Origin: an uncultured Sutterella sp.
Lineage (GTDB): Bacteria > Pseudomonadota > Gammaproteobacteria > Burkholderiales > Burkholderiaceae_F
NCBI GenBank assembly: GCA_900545275.1
Contig: UQYG01000013.1
Coordinates: 1 to 64,000, forward strand
DNA: 64,000 nt
Reading direction: 5' to 3'
Made by a program: the position numbers and the translations under genes. Below the pieces are notes generated by a model. That model searched no databases and was not told the DNA's origin. It saw only the letters and a list, made by a program, of their open reading frames with translations. Position 1 is the first letter of the stretch. The number at the start of each line of letters is the position of its first letter. Of this stretch, positions 43,248 through 51,900 are shown piece by piece.

Positions 43248-43483
43248 TCAAGTGCAGAACTCGCCAACCGGTTGTGCCCGTCCGTCGTGGGCGACGATGT
43301 CCTTGAGGCCTGACTCCCGTGCGGACACGGCTGTCGCCATGCCGGCGCCTTCAGAACCGATGACATGACTTTGCAGTTTTCTTCCCAAGGCACGGAATCG
43401 ACCTTGGCTTGTGCGGATACGGCGGTCCAGGCTGCCGCGGCCGCGAGAGAGCCCGTGAGCAGACGACGTCGATGAACAAGCAC
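43248..43483 (-). pseudogene. truncated and frameshifted flavoprotein reductase
   Basis: From GTG 43483 (minus) the sequence reads VLVHRRRLLTGSLAAAAAW, a Tat-type signal ending AVSAQA, then a WEEN segment in place of WDET. A one- or two-base change shifts the frame; the next frame continues VIGSEGAGMATAVSARESGL and KDI, the FAD Rossmann motif. Homology stops there, at the edge of the 37-bp repeat (43261-43297), and a stop follows at 43248-43250. So about 90% of the gene is gone. A run of fourteen C (43531-43544) lies 48 bp before the start and may once have driven phase variation. Confidence 0.7.
43261..43297. repeat. 37-bp direct repeat, left copy (candidate att site)
   Basis: 35 of 37 bases match 58058-58094 in the same orientation. 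It contains the 10-bp palindrome CAACCGGTTG and a CGTCG-TGGG-CGACG hairpin. Read on the minus strand, it and the adjoining 30 bp encode nearly the same C-terminal residues (SPTTDGHNRLA, then ALDT) as the end of the GIY-YIG-like gene at 58026. It sits exactly where the flavoprotein pseudogene is cut off. Confidence 0.65.
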
Positions 43484-43530
43484 GGTCTTCTCATTTTGAA
43501 GAACCTGGGTTTCGACAAAAACAAACTCTT

Positions 43531-43544
43531 CCCCCCCCCCCCCC
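43531..43544 (-). repeat. poly-C tract (C14; poly-G on the pseudogene strand)
   Basis: Fourteen C residues, the longest homopolymer in the window, 48 bp upstream of the flavoprotein pseudogene start. The second hypermutable tract of this type in the window. Confidence 0.75.
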
Positions 43545-43672
43545 TGGGAGAAAGTTCTAGCACGTTCTCCACCTGAGCATGAGAGAAAGGGCTCGGGCAA
43601 GTTGCTCGTCGGGACTGACGCCGCGATGGCAAGATCAGCTCGTCCGTCGGGACGAGGAAACATCCTGTGTTC

Positions 43673-43773
43673 ATATCTGCGAAGAGGGCGGCATTGAATT
43701 CTGAGTCGTTGGCGCAGTGCGTCGTGGTGATGCGGATTTCTTGGGTATCTTGCTCGACGGATTGTCTGCCTGA
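43673..43773 (-). repeat. degenerate repeat, copy 2 (partner at 10448)
   Basis: Aligns with 10448-10547 with one indel. The minus strand reads EIRITTTHC and EFNAALFADM. See the first copy. Confidence 0.5.
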
Positions 43774-44257
43774 CCGTGATGAGAGCAAAGTCGGATGCGT
43801 AAAGATTTGTCGCACGGTTCCTTTACAATGCGGAGAAACTGAGGTCTCGTCCTGGACCGTGCCGCAAACCCAACGATTTGTTTCGGAGGCAGTCGGTCGA
43901 CGTGATGTGGCGCGTTTCATTTCACTCGGGCGAGAACTCTTTCGTTCGAGCCTCTGCTTAGTAAGTCGACTTGTTCGTGTAATCGTCGCGTGAAGTTGAT
44001 GCGCTAGTGAAGGTTGTAGGGTAAGGATTCAAGCATTGGTCGAATGCAGAGGGGCGTATGCTAGACTTGCTCGCCTCCAGACGGTCACAGATCTCTTCGC
44101 GATTCGAATTAATGCAGGGGTTCCTCTGCGAAGATGGGTTCTATTTTTTCTGCACGAGTACGTGTTTTGTGTTGCGGTATGAGGAAGTTTATGGCGGTTC
44201 GTCAGAAATCTTGTTTTTTCTTGGAACGCACATTAACTGGTACTCAGAGGTGTTCGC

Positions 44258-45376
44258 ATGGAATATAAGTATTTCATTAAAAAACTCGGAAGACAGGAAA
44301 TGGGGTCGAGGGCGAGTAGAGAGGAAACGGCTAATCGTGGGAGATATATTTTAATTCCCAAACGATCCCTAGATCTTTTTCCATATTTGTCCGATACTCA
44401 GGAGAATGACTACGCTTTTATTGGGGTTACGCCTGTTTACAAGATGGGTGATGGTTGTTACCCTCCTAAATGTTATCTTGACTTTGTTTATCACAACAGC
44501 AAAGTTGTCTTTCATCAGAAAAATGGTCGTAACGAGCGGAGAATTTATTTAAACAGAAACCTGGATGAAGGCGGATTCTTTGCCGGCGATATCATCATTA
44601 TGCGCCGTCTGAGTGAATTGGAAGTTTTATCGGCTCAAGACGAACGTGAAGTTGATCCATCTGAAGAAACGGAAGAATTTTATGACGATGGTTTTGTTCG
44701 GAAGGCGGGGTACGAATATTACATTGATTGGATCCGTTCTGATTTTCAGGATGATGAATGGGAAATCTACGACAGTTGGATAAAAGCCTCCGGAGGAAAG
44801 GGAACGTCGACAGTCATCGATGGACGAATCGATATGTTCGAATCTAAGGTTGCCGGTGCCTCTCCTAATGGATTGGTTGTAGACGAAAGGATTTTAGATG
44901 AGTTCGACGATATGGGAGGGCGGAGGAAAACGGAGGAAAACGATATCTCTTTCGACGGTCTTGATTTATATGCGGGATTGTTTAATTCGCAAAGTTTTCG
45001 TGATTTTGTCTTGACTACTTACGGGAATACATGTGCGGTCACAAATGAAGTTATCTCTTACGGAAATTTAAACAATTTAGAGGCCGCTCATATACATCCT
45101 CGTTGTCATGGAGGGTTTTATCTACCTCAGAACGGCATTGCCATGAGGCGCGATATTCACTGGGCTTTCGATAAGGGGATGTTCTATATTGATCCGGAAA
45201 GTCTTGCTGTTCACGTACATCCTTTGGTGAAGGGGAGTTATCTTGGTAAATATGACGGGAATGTTATTCATCCAAAAACCGCGCAATTTGCTCCATATCC
45301 TGAATTTCTAAAATATCATCGAGCTCATATTTACGGAAGTTTTCAAAAAACGGGTTCGTTAAAGACTTTAAGCTAA
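44258..45376 (+). CDS. HNH restriction endonuclease (HNH_2 type)
   Basis: 372 aa. The C-terminal part carries an HNH_2-type nuclease: YGNTCAVTNEV, LEAAHIHPRCHGG (about 273-285), LPQNGIAMRRDIHWAFDKGM, with AHI/HP and N/H as metal-site residues. The N-terminal part (residues about 1-230) is acidic and probably recognises DNA; it has no motif I can name. The stop is 8 bp before a C5 methyltransferase, so the two look like a type II restriction-modification pair. GC and codon use are clearly lower than in the flanking genes, which suggests recent transfer. Confidence 0.8.
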   Translation: MEYKYFIKKLGRQEMGSRASREETANRGRYILIPKRSLDLFPYLSDTQENDYAFIGVTPVYKMGDGCYPPKCYLDFVYHNSKVVFHQKNGRNERRIYLNRNLDEGGFFAGDIIIMRRLSELEVLSAQDEREVDPSEETEEFYDDGFVRKAGYEYYIDWIRSDFQDDEWEIYDSWIKASGGKGTSTVIDGRIDMFESKVAGASPNGLVVDERILDEFDDMGGRRKTEENDISFDGLDLYAGLFNSQSFRDFVLTTYGNTCAVTNEVISYGNLNNLEAAHIHPRCHGGFYLPQNGIAMRRDIHWAFDKGMFYIDPESLAVHVHPLVKGSYLGKYDGNVIHPKTAQFAPYPEFLKYHRAHIYGSFQKTGSLKTLS

Positions 45377-45384
45377 AAAAACAT

Positions 45385-46440
45385 ATGAATGTGTTGGATT
45401 TATTCTCCGGGTGTGGAGGATTGTCGCTCGGGTTTCAGAATGCGGGTTACCATGTTGTTCTCGGCATTGACAACGACAAGGCGGCGTTAGAGACTTTTTC
45501 TAAAAATCATACGAATTCATTGGCGGCGGATGTCGATCTTTTTGCATCCGACGCAATTGATAAGATCAATGAACTTCTGGATGGACATTCCGTCGACGTA
45601 ATTGTTGCAGGCCCCCCTTGTCAGGGCTTCTCTCTTACCGGCCCCAGAAAGTTTGATGACCCGAGAAACAAGCTGTATCTTCGTGTTTTTGACGCCGTCG
45701 AGCGTTTTTCCCCAAACGCTTTCGTCATTGAAAATGTCCGGGGAATGGCTTCCTTGTACGGTGGTCAGGTTAAGGACGAAATCATCAAGCGCTTTACCGG
45801 GTTGGGGTACAACGTTTCCTGGCGTGTCGTGTGTGCGGCAGACTACGGCGTGCCTCAGCTTCGCTATCGCCTGATTTTCGTCGGTCTTCGCAAGGAATTG
45901 GGAGAGTTTGAATTTCCTGCGCCAATCGTAGACAAGGAACACTACATAGGATGTCGTGATGCCATTGGAGATCTTCCTTCTCGTACCGAAGACATCGGCA
46001 GTGATTCCGACGTATACACGCAGTCTCCGTTCAGTGACTATCAACGACTGATGAGAGGATCGGCTTCTATCCTTCGCAATCACGTGGGAACCAGACATAC
46101 GGACTACGTCAAGTCCGTCATCGCGTTGGTTCCGCCGGGAGGCAACTACAAGGATCTTCCTCCCGGAGTCGGAGAAAGTCGGAAGTTTCACGTGGCCTGG
46201 ACTCGATACCATCCGGATCGTCCCTCCAATACCATTGATACGGGGCATCGAAACCATTTCCACTATGAATACAACAGAGTACCGACAATTAGAGAGTTTG
46301 CCCGCTTGCAGTCGTTCCCCGACGACTTCGTGTTCTATGGAACGAAGACTCAGCAGAACCGTCAGGTCGGCAATGCTGTTCCTCCGCTGTTGGGACAGGC
46401 GATTGCGGAACAGCTTAAACGGTACATTCGGGAGAAATGA
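45385..46440 (+). CDS. DNA (cytosine-5) methyltransferase 1
   Basis: 351 aa. Motif I DLFSGCGGLSLGF (4-16), motif IV with catalytic cysteine GPPCQGFSLTGPR (about 74-86), motif VI VIENVRGM (about 115), motif VIII region QLRYRLIFVGLR, motif IX region PSNTIDTGHRNHFHYEYNR and motif X RQVGNAVPPLLG (about 325). The target-recognition region between VIII and IX is short. It protects against the HNH enzyme just upstream. It overlaps the next methyltransferase gene by four bases (ATGA), which ties the restriction pair to the following five-gene operon. Confidence 0.92.
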   Translation: MNVLDLFSGCGGLSLGFQNAGYHVVLGIDNDKAALETFSKNHTNSLAADVDLFASDAIDKINELLDGHSVDVIVAGPPCQGFSLTGPRKFDDPRNKLYLRVFDAVERFSPNAFVIENVRGMASLYGGQVKDEIIKRFTGLGYNVSWRVVCAADYGVPQLRYRLIFVGLRKELGEFEFPAPIVDKEHYIGCRDAIGDLPSRTEDIGSDSDVYTQSPFSDYQRLMRGSASILRNHVGTRHTDYVKSVIALVPPGGNYKDLPPGVGESRKFHVAWTRYHPDRPSNTIDTGHRNHFHYEYNRVPTIREFARLQSFPDDFVFYGTKTQQNRQVGNAVPPLLGQAIAEQLKRYIREK

Positions 46441-47675
46441 CGGTGCGGACTCTCAGTACGATCGATTTGTTCGCCGGGTGTGGAGGACTGGCCGAAGGAT
46501 TCGAGGCGTCCGGTGAGTTCGAGATGTTGGGGGCCGTTGAATGGGAAAAAGCCCCCCGCGATACGCTTGTACGACGTATGTACGAACGTTGGGGCATGAA
46601 GGATGCCAAGGATCGAATTCTCCGCTTTGACATGCAGGATTCGGATCGACTTTTCTCCGGATGGAAGGACGATCCGGTTTACGGCACCGGAGCGGGCCTG
46701 GATGCGCTCGTGGGAAGCCGTGGGTTGGACGTCGTGATAGGGGGCCCCCCGTGTCAGGCCTATTCCTTGGCCGGTCGCATTCGCGACGGGAACGGCATGC
46801 GGGACGACTATCGGAATTTTTTGTTTGAAAGCTATCTCTCGGTAATTCGTCGGTACAGGCCGAAGGCCTTCATTTTCGAAAACGTGCCCGGTCTGTTGAG
46901 CGCCAAGCCCAACGGAGGACTTATTGCGCCGCGAATTCGGCAGGCCTTCCTTGAGGCGGGGTGGGCCATTCCGTCCGATTTGAAGAAGACGTTGGTCGAT
47001 ATGTCCGAATTTGGAATTCCCCAGGTCAGAAAACGTCTGATCATTCTCGGACTTTCGGTCGACGTGTTCGGCGACCAGACCGAGGCTATGCACAACAGGT
47101 TTTACGAAGATCTGCTGCCTGCCCGTCACGCGCCCGCCAAGACCGTGGGAGAAGCCATCGGTGACCTGCCGAAGCTCGTTCCGCTTCCGATTAACGACGG
47201 CAGGACTTCGCACGCCTCCTCGGAATGTCTGCCTTTTACGTCCGATCATGAGCCCCGTTTTCACAACGCCAGAGACGTCGAAACGTTCCGCATGCTTGCC
47301 GACGACATCAAGTCCGGCCGCATGCGCTACACGTCGGCGGAGAGCCTCAAGGAGCTGTACTCCAGACTGACCGGAAAAACATCGAACATCCACAAGTATC
47401 ACGTTCTCCGCGCCGACAAGCCGAGCAATCTGATTCCGGCTCATCTTCACAAGGACGGTCTTCGGCACATTCATCCGGATCCGGAACAGGCGCGCTCGAT
47501 TACCGTCAGGGAGGCCGCCAGACTGCAGGGATTCCCCGACGACTTCGAATTCTGCGGTTCGCGGGGTGACAAATATAAGATGATCGGCAATGCCGTTCCG
47601 CCGGCTTTCGCGCGGATCGTGGCCGATGCGCTGAAGGAACTGCTGCGCGAACACGAGGAGCTGTTGAACCGATGA
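46437..47675 (+). CDS. DNA (cytosine-5) methyltransferase 2
   Basis: 412 aa. Motif I DLFAGCGGLAEGF (9-21), motif IV GGPPCQAYSLAGR (about 102-114), motif VI FENVPGLL, IPQVRKRLIILGL (VIII), and motif X MIGNAVPPAFARI near residue 385. It is only distantly similar to the upstream methyltransferase and has a longer target-recognition region, so the site is probably different. Four-base overlaps on both sides place it as the modification component of the GHKL/Z1/DUF4420/AIPR system. Confidence 0.9.
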   Translation: MTVRTLSTIDLFAGCGGLAEGFEASGEFEMLGAVEWEKAPRDTLVRRMYERWGMKDAKDRILRFDMQDSDRLFSGWKDDPVYGTGAGLDALVGSRGLDVVIGGPPCQAYSLAGRIRDGNGMRDDYRNFLFESYLSVIRRYRPKAFIFENVPGLLSAKPNGGLIAPRIRQAFLEAGWAIPSDLKKTLVDMSEFGIPQVRKRLIILGLSVDVFGDQTEAMHNRFYEDLLPARHAPAKTVGEAIGDLPKLVPLPINDGRTSHASSECLPFTSDHEPRFHNARDVETFRMLADDIKSGRMRYTSAESLKELYSRLTGKTSNIHKYHVLRADKPSNLIPAHLHKDGLRHIHPDPEQARSITVREAARLQGFPDDFEFCGSRGDKYKMIGNAVPPAFARIVADALKELLREHEELLNR

Positions 47676-49039
47676 AGAACTTCGAGCTCATTCCCGATGC
47701 GCGCAATCTGATGGAGTCGACCAGATCCATTGGGTATTCTCTTTCGGCCGCCGTGGCGGATCTGGTCGACAACAGCATTGCCGCCGAGGCGGATCGGGTG
47801 GAGATATGGACTCCCGTTTCCGAGGACGATCATCTGATGATTCTCGACAACGGCTTCGGAATGTCGCTGGACGATCTGTTGACCGCGATGCGCTACGGGA
47901 GCCGCAACGTCGACGACTGCCGGCGCGCTTCCGACCTCGGCCGCTTCGGTCTCGGACTAAAAATGGCTTCGCTGTCGCAGTGTCGGCGGCTGACCGTTTT
48001 GTCGAAGAAGTCGGGCAACCCGATCGTCGGCGCGAGATGGGACCTGGATCATGTCGCGCAGACGTCCTGTCCCTGGGCGCTTCAAATCCTCGAGGACGGA
48101 GACTTTGATTCCGTTCCCTGGCGGGACAGACTGGAAAATTTGGAGTCCGGGACTCTCGTTGTCTGGGAGAAACTCGACGTGTTCTTCCGGGGAATCAAGG
48201 AAAAGGGCCACGGAACGGCGCTGCTGAACAAGGTGTGCGGACTTAAGACTCACCTGTCTCTTGTATTTCACCGCTACATCGAGAGCGTTGAAATCGGGCC
48301 GCTCAGCATCGTTTTCAACGGAGACGAACTGCAGCCCGCCGATCCCTTCCTGCGAAACCGTTCCAAGCGTCCTTTTGCGCCCGACGAATATTCTCTGGCG
48401 GGAGAAAAGATCGTCATTGAGCCCTTCATCCTTCCGCATCCGAAGCTTTTGACCGCTGAAGAAAGGGAAACGGCCGGCGATCTGCAGAAGGATCAGGGCT
48501 TCTACGTTTATAGAAACAAGAGACTGGTCATCTGGGGTACCTGGTTCAGACTGAGCCGAAAGTTGGGGTTATCCAAACTCGCCAGAGTCAGGGTCGACAT
48601 CCCTGCGTCGGCCGAGTTGGACCGTCTTTGGGATCTCGACGTCAAAAAGTCCAATGCGAGCATTCCCGAAGAGCTGAAGCAGGAACTGGGCAGAGTGGTC
48701 GAGCAGCTTTCGAACAGAAGCGGCCGGGTATGGACGAGACGGGCAAAGGCCGAGCTTACGGAGAAGGCGCTTTGGGTCAGAGTCAGGAACGCCGATGGAA
48801 CGGTGGTCTACAAGATCAATGAAAACCATCCGTTGGCGGAGGATTTGATTCGGAAAACCCCGGGGCTGAAATCGTTTCTGAGACTGCTCTCAAGCGGACT
48901 TCCGTTGAATTCCCTATATTCGGACCTTAGCGGCGACAACGTTGTCGAATCAAATTCGGATGAAGAACAAAAGGCGATCGCCGAACTCAAGAGCCTGGGA
49001 ATCGATACGACGCTGCTTGAGAAACGCTTTCGTATGTGA
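47672..49039 (+). CDS. GHKL (MORC/MutL-like) ATPase of a predicted restriction system
   Basis: 455 aa. The N-terminal ATP-binding fold has N box AVADLVDNSIAA (about 27-38), G1 ILDNGFGM (about 63-70) and G2 GRFGLGLKMASLSQ (about 90-103), with no histidine-kinase acceptor domain. This is the GHKL class found in MutL, Hsp90 and MORC proteins. GHKL ATPases linked with C5 methyltransferases, Z1 and PD-(D/E)XK proteins have been described from comparative genomics as MORC/MutL-like restriction systems. It probably acts as an ATP-driven DNA clamp coupling recognition to cleavage. Four-base ATGA overlap with the methyltransferase. Confidence 0.85.
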   Translation: MKNFELIPDARNLMESTRSIGYSLSAAVADLVDNSIAAEADRVEIWTPVSEDDHLMILDNGFGMSLDDLLTAMRYGSRNVDDCRRASDLGRFGLGLKMASLSQCRRLTVLSKKSGNPIVGARWDLDHVAQTSCPWALQILEDGDFDSVPWRDRLENLESGTLVVWEKLDVFFRGIKEKGHGTALLNKVCGLKTHLSLVFHRYIESVEIGPLSIVFNGDELQPADPFLRNRSKRPFAPDEYSLAGEKIVIEPFILPHPKLLTAEERETAGDLQKDQGFYVYRNKRLVIWGTWFRLSRKLGLSKLARVRVDIPASAELDRLWDLDVKKSNASIPEELKQELGRVVEQLSNRSGRVWTRRAKAELTEKALWVRVRNADGTVVYKINENHPLAEDLIRKTPGLKSFLRLLSSGLPLNSLYSDLSGDNVVESNSDEEQKAIAELKSLGIDTTLLEKRFRM

Positions 49040-49047
49040 GGATCTGC

Positions 49048-51900
49048 ATGAAAATTCATTTTGAAAAATATTCCCTCGCCGTCAGAACCATAATTCAGAC
49101 CGTGGCCAATCGTGATCCTTCTTTGCCTGAATTGTCGAAAACGATTGAAAATGTTTTCAACAGTGCTAAGGATTTTCTGCTTGAATGGGGTAATTTGCCT
49201 GAAGAAGTTAGAAACCCGGAGTATTGCCGATTGTTCCTCAAAGAAATCGAAAGGCTCTACAGTTACGAGCATTCCGTGAAGGTCCGCAGCGGGTCCGTTT
49301 TGGGACGCACCGACCACGAACCGTGGGTCCAGAAAGCGTTGGATTGCGGAGATCTTGTATTCGAAAATTACGATTCCTATCGTGAGCGCCGTCTGGTGGC
49401 CTCGGGATTCAATAAGGAGAGCCTCAAGGCCGTTGACGATACGACTACGAAGGTTCTCGATTACATGGGCAATCCCAAGACGCCTCACGGATACAAGACC
49501 TACGGCCTTTTAATGGGGGACGTTCAGGCCGGCAAAACCGCCACGTACACGGGAATTTGCCACAAAGCCGTCGATGCGGGCTACAAGATCATCATCGTGT
49601 TGACGGGGACGAAGAGCTCGTTGCGTTCTCAAACCCAGAGCCGTTTGGATGCGGATCTGGTTGGTACTGCCACGGACTTTGAGGGGCGAAAGCACCAGAC
49701 CTTGCCTGCAATCGTGTACTGGAATCGTCTTACAACGGTCGACAACGACTTCCGAAAGGAAAGGATCGGCTCCGTCATCAGACCCGACAATAAGAATGAA
49801 GTCAGCCTGATCGTCACGCAGAAAAACAGCAGGATTTTGAGCAACATTCAGGAATGGATCGATTCCAATCGGAAGGTCGGCATAGGCAATTTGCCGCTGC
49901 TCCTGATCGACGACGAAGCGGATGCCGCTTCCATCAACGTAAACAAGGAAGAGGAAGATCCGACGGCGATCAACGGAAAAATCAGAAACATTCTGGAGTC
50001 GTTTGACCGAGCCGCCTATCTGGCCGTAACGGCCACGCCCTTTGCAAATGTGTTCATTGATCCGCAGATGGATCCGAAGACGGGGGAAATGCGTCAGGAT
50101 CTGCTGCCCGACTTGTTCCCGAGAGACTATATCTACGCCATGCCGACTCCCTTGGGATATCTCGGCGTGGATCGGCTTTTCGGCGAACTGGGGGACGTAG
50201 GGGAAAATTTGCCCAAGTATCAGTCCCTTATTCCGATGTATGCCGAGGATTCGGACGAACAGGACGAAGCCTTCGTGATTCAGGGAAAACTGAAATCGAC
50301 GGATCGTCTGGAAAAACTTCCCGACGCGCTGCGCAGAGCCGTTCTTTATTTCCTATGCGTCTGCGTTTTCCGCGAAGTGACGGAAATGTGCGCGGACAAT
50401 TCAAGCATGTTGGTGCACATCGCCCGTTACCGCAAGGTCCAGAACCAACTGACCCGTCTGATCCGGGAAACGGTCGACCGGCTTGTTCTTTTTGCCGAAT
50501 GCGAATCCAAGCGCGACACCCCGGAAACTCGAAGCAATCCCTTCTATAGGGAGTTGGAGTCTCTCTGGAACGACGGTTGCCGGGAGGAACTTTGGTACGA
50601 GGATCCCACTATGGGAAAGGCGCCGAAAACGCTCGGGGAGTTGTCCGGCCTGACCTGGGAGGAGATTTGGAAAAAACAATTTGCGAAGGTGATCAAAGGC
50701 GTTCGAGTCGTCGAAGTCAACATGGACTCGAAGATCAAAAGTCTTGCCAAGTATTACGAGCCCAAAAACGCGAAGCTGATCGTCGTCGGAGGTGACGCAC
50801 TTTCCCGCGGGCTGACGTTGGAGGGACTCTGCGTATCCTTTTTCTCAAGACGAAGCTACGCCTACGACACGCTGCTTCAGATGGGACGATGGTTCGGATA
50901 CAGGAACCGCATGTTGCCGTACATGAAGATCTGGATATCGGATTGTCTTGTCGAGGCGTTCGGCTACGTTTCCGAAGCTCTGAGGGAATTCAGGGAAACG
51001 GTCAACGTGATGTTGCGGCAAAAACAGACGCCGAGCGACTTCGGACTGCGCATCCGAAGGGCGCCAACAACCGTCAAGCTGATGGTGACGGCCGCAAACA
51101 AGCGGCGGAACTCCAAGCGGGTCCGCGCCCTTCTGAACATTACCGGTACGGCGCATCAGGCTTCGACCATGCCGCTCAGCGCAGATGACGAGCTTGAAAA
51201 TCTTCGGATGGTCGCTCGATTCATATCTAAGCTTGGCCCGGTTCGGCGCGGTGAGGAGGTTTTCCCCGAACTGGACGGGGCTGCGGGCTCGCAGGATCTG
51301 GTTTGGTGCGACGTGACCGGTGAAAAAGTCGGCAATCTGCTGATGGATTTCCGGGTTCCGAGTTGGAGCAAGGACATTGAAATCGCTCCGGTGGCGAAGA
51401 AAATCATCGAGCGGAACGACAAGTGGACCGTTCGGGTCATTTCTCTGTTGGAGGAAAAGAACGAAACGGAAGACGTTTTCAAACTGGGATCCGAATACGC
51501 CGTCGCCTGTCCGAGAAGAACGCTGATTCGAAAAGCTCACTGGATTCAACAGAACAAGCGCGGGATCATTTCACGCGATCATTTCGTTCGGCATATGAGT
51601 CTGGCCAACCGTGCGGAGCTTCGGAAGCGCCGCGGCGTCGACGCCCTCGACGCCAACGTCGTGCTCACCGAGCCGGGAGAAAAACCGCAGCTGCTGATTT
51701 ATCCGCTTCGTCCTCTTTTGGATTCCAACGTCAAGCTGCAGGGCGAATTGATCCGGGAGGACGCGCCTTTCGTGACGTTGGCTTTCGGTATTCCGGAAGA
51801 AGGTAGTTGGGCGAAAGAGAAGGTTTATGTGGAGTACGACGTCAATCGCGTGTATCAGATGCAGGTTGACGACGGCTACTACGATGGGGACGACGAATGA
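49048..51900 (+). CDS. Z1-domain superfamily II helicase-like protein
   Basis: 950 aa from ATG 49048 (GAGG 7 nt upstream); a GTG at 49036 overlapping the previous stop is an alternative. P-loop-like GDVQAGKT near residue 156, IIIVLTGTKSSLRSQTQSRL (motif Ia region), DEAD-like LLLIDDEADAASI (about 285), AVTATPFANVFID (motif III, about 327), and C-terminal helicase motifs VVGGDALSRGLTLEG (about 580) and LQMGRWFGYRNR (about 610). The Z1 family is defined by this linked arrangement. It would translocate on DNA and feed it to the partner nuclease. Downstream gene overlap is four bases. Confidence 0.88.
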   Translation: MKIHFEKYSLAVRTIIQTVANRDPSLPELSKTIENVFNSAKDFLLEWGNLPEEVRNPEYCRLFLKEIERLYSYEHSVKVRSGSVLGRTDHEPWVQKALDCGDLVFENYDSYRERRLVASGFNKESLKAVDDTTTKVLDYMGNPKTPHGYKTYGLLMGDVQAGKTATYTGICHKAVDAGYKIIIVLTGTKSSLRSQTQSRLDADLVGTATDFEGRKHQTLPAIVYWNRLTTVDNDFRKERIGSVIRPDNKNEVSLIVTQKNSRILSNIQEWIDSNRKVGIGNLPLLLIDDEADAASINVNKEEEDPTAINGKIRNILESFDRAAYLAVTATPFANVFIDPQMDPKTGEMRQDLLPDLFPRDYIYAMPTPLGYLGVDRLFGELGDVGENLPKYQSLIPMYAEDSDEQDEAFVIQGKLKSTDRLEKLPDALRRAVLYFLCVCVFREVTEMCADNSSMLVHIARYRKVQNQLTRLIRETVDRLVLFAECESKRDTPETRSNPFYRELESLWNDGCREELWYEDPTMGKAPKTLGELSGLTWEEIWKKQFAKVIKGVRVVEVNMDSKIKSLAKYYEPKNAKLIVVGGDALSRGLTLEGLCVSFFSRRSYAYDTLLQMGRWFGYRNRMLPYMKIWISDCLVEAFGYVSEALREFRETVNVMLRQKQTPSDFGLRIRRAPTTVKLMVTAANKRRNSKRVRALLNITGTAHQASTMPLSADDELENLRMVARFISKLGPVRRGEEVFPELDGAAGSQDLVWCDVTGEKVGNLLMDFRVPSWSKDIEIAPVAKKIIERNDKWTVRVISLLEEKNETEDVFKLGSEYAVACPRRTLIRKAHWIQQNKRGIISRDHFVRHMSLANRAELRKRRGVDALDANVVLTEPGEKPQLLIYPLRPLLDSNVKLQGELIREDAPFVTLAFGIPEEGSWAKEKVYVEYDVNRVYQMQVDDGYYDGDDE

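Larger units (their letters stand above)
43484..44257. other. decayed region at the left edge of the defence island
   Basis: Contains the C14 tract (43531-43544), a degenerate coding relic (43673-43773) and the more AT-rich upstream region of the HNH gene. No intact gene. A likely promoter for the island lies in the last 200 bp but I could not assign one with confidence. Confidence 0.4.

Noticed and set aside
43261..43297. 37-bp repeat as a CRISPR or integron site
   Set aside because: Only two copies 14.8 kb apart, no spacers, no cas genes and no integron integrase.
44058..44354. 98-codon ORF overlapping the HNH gene start
   Set aside because: Overlaps the HNH gene in another frame, lacks a ribosome site and has a random-looking composition.
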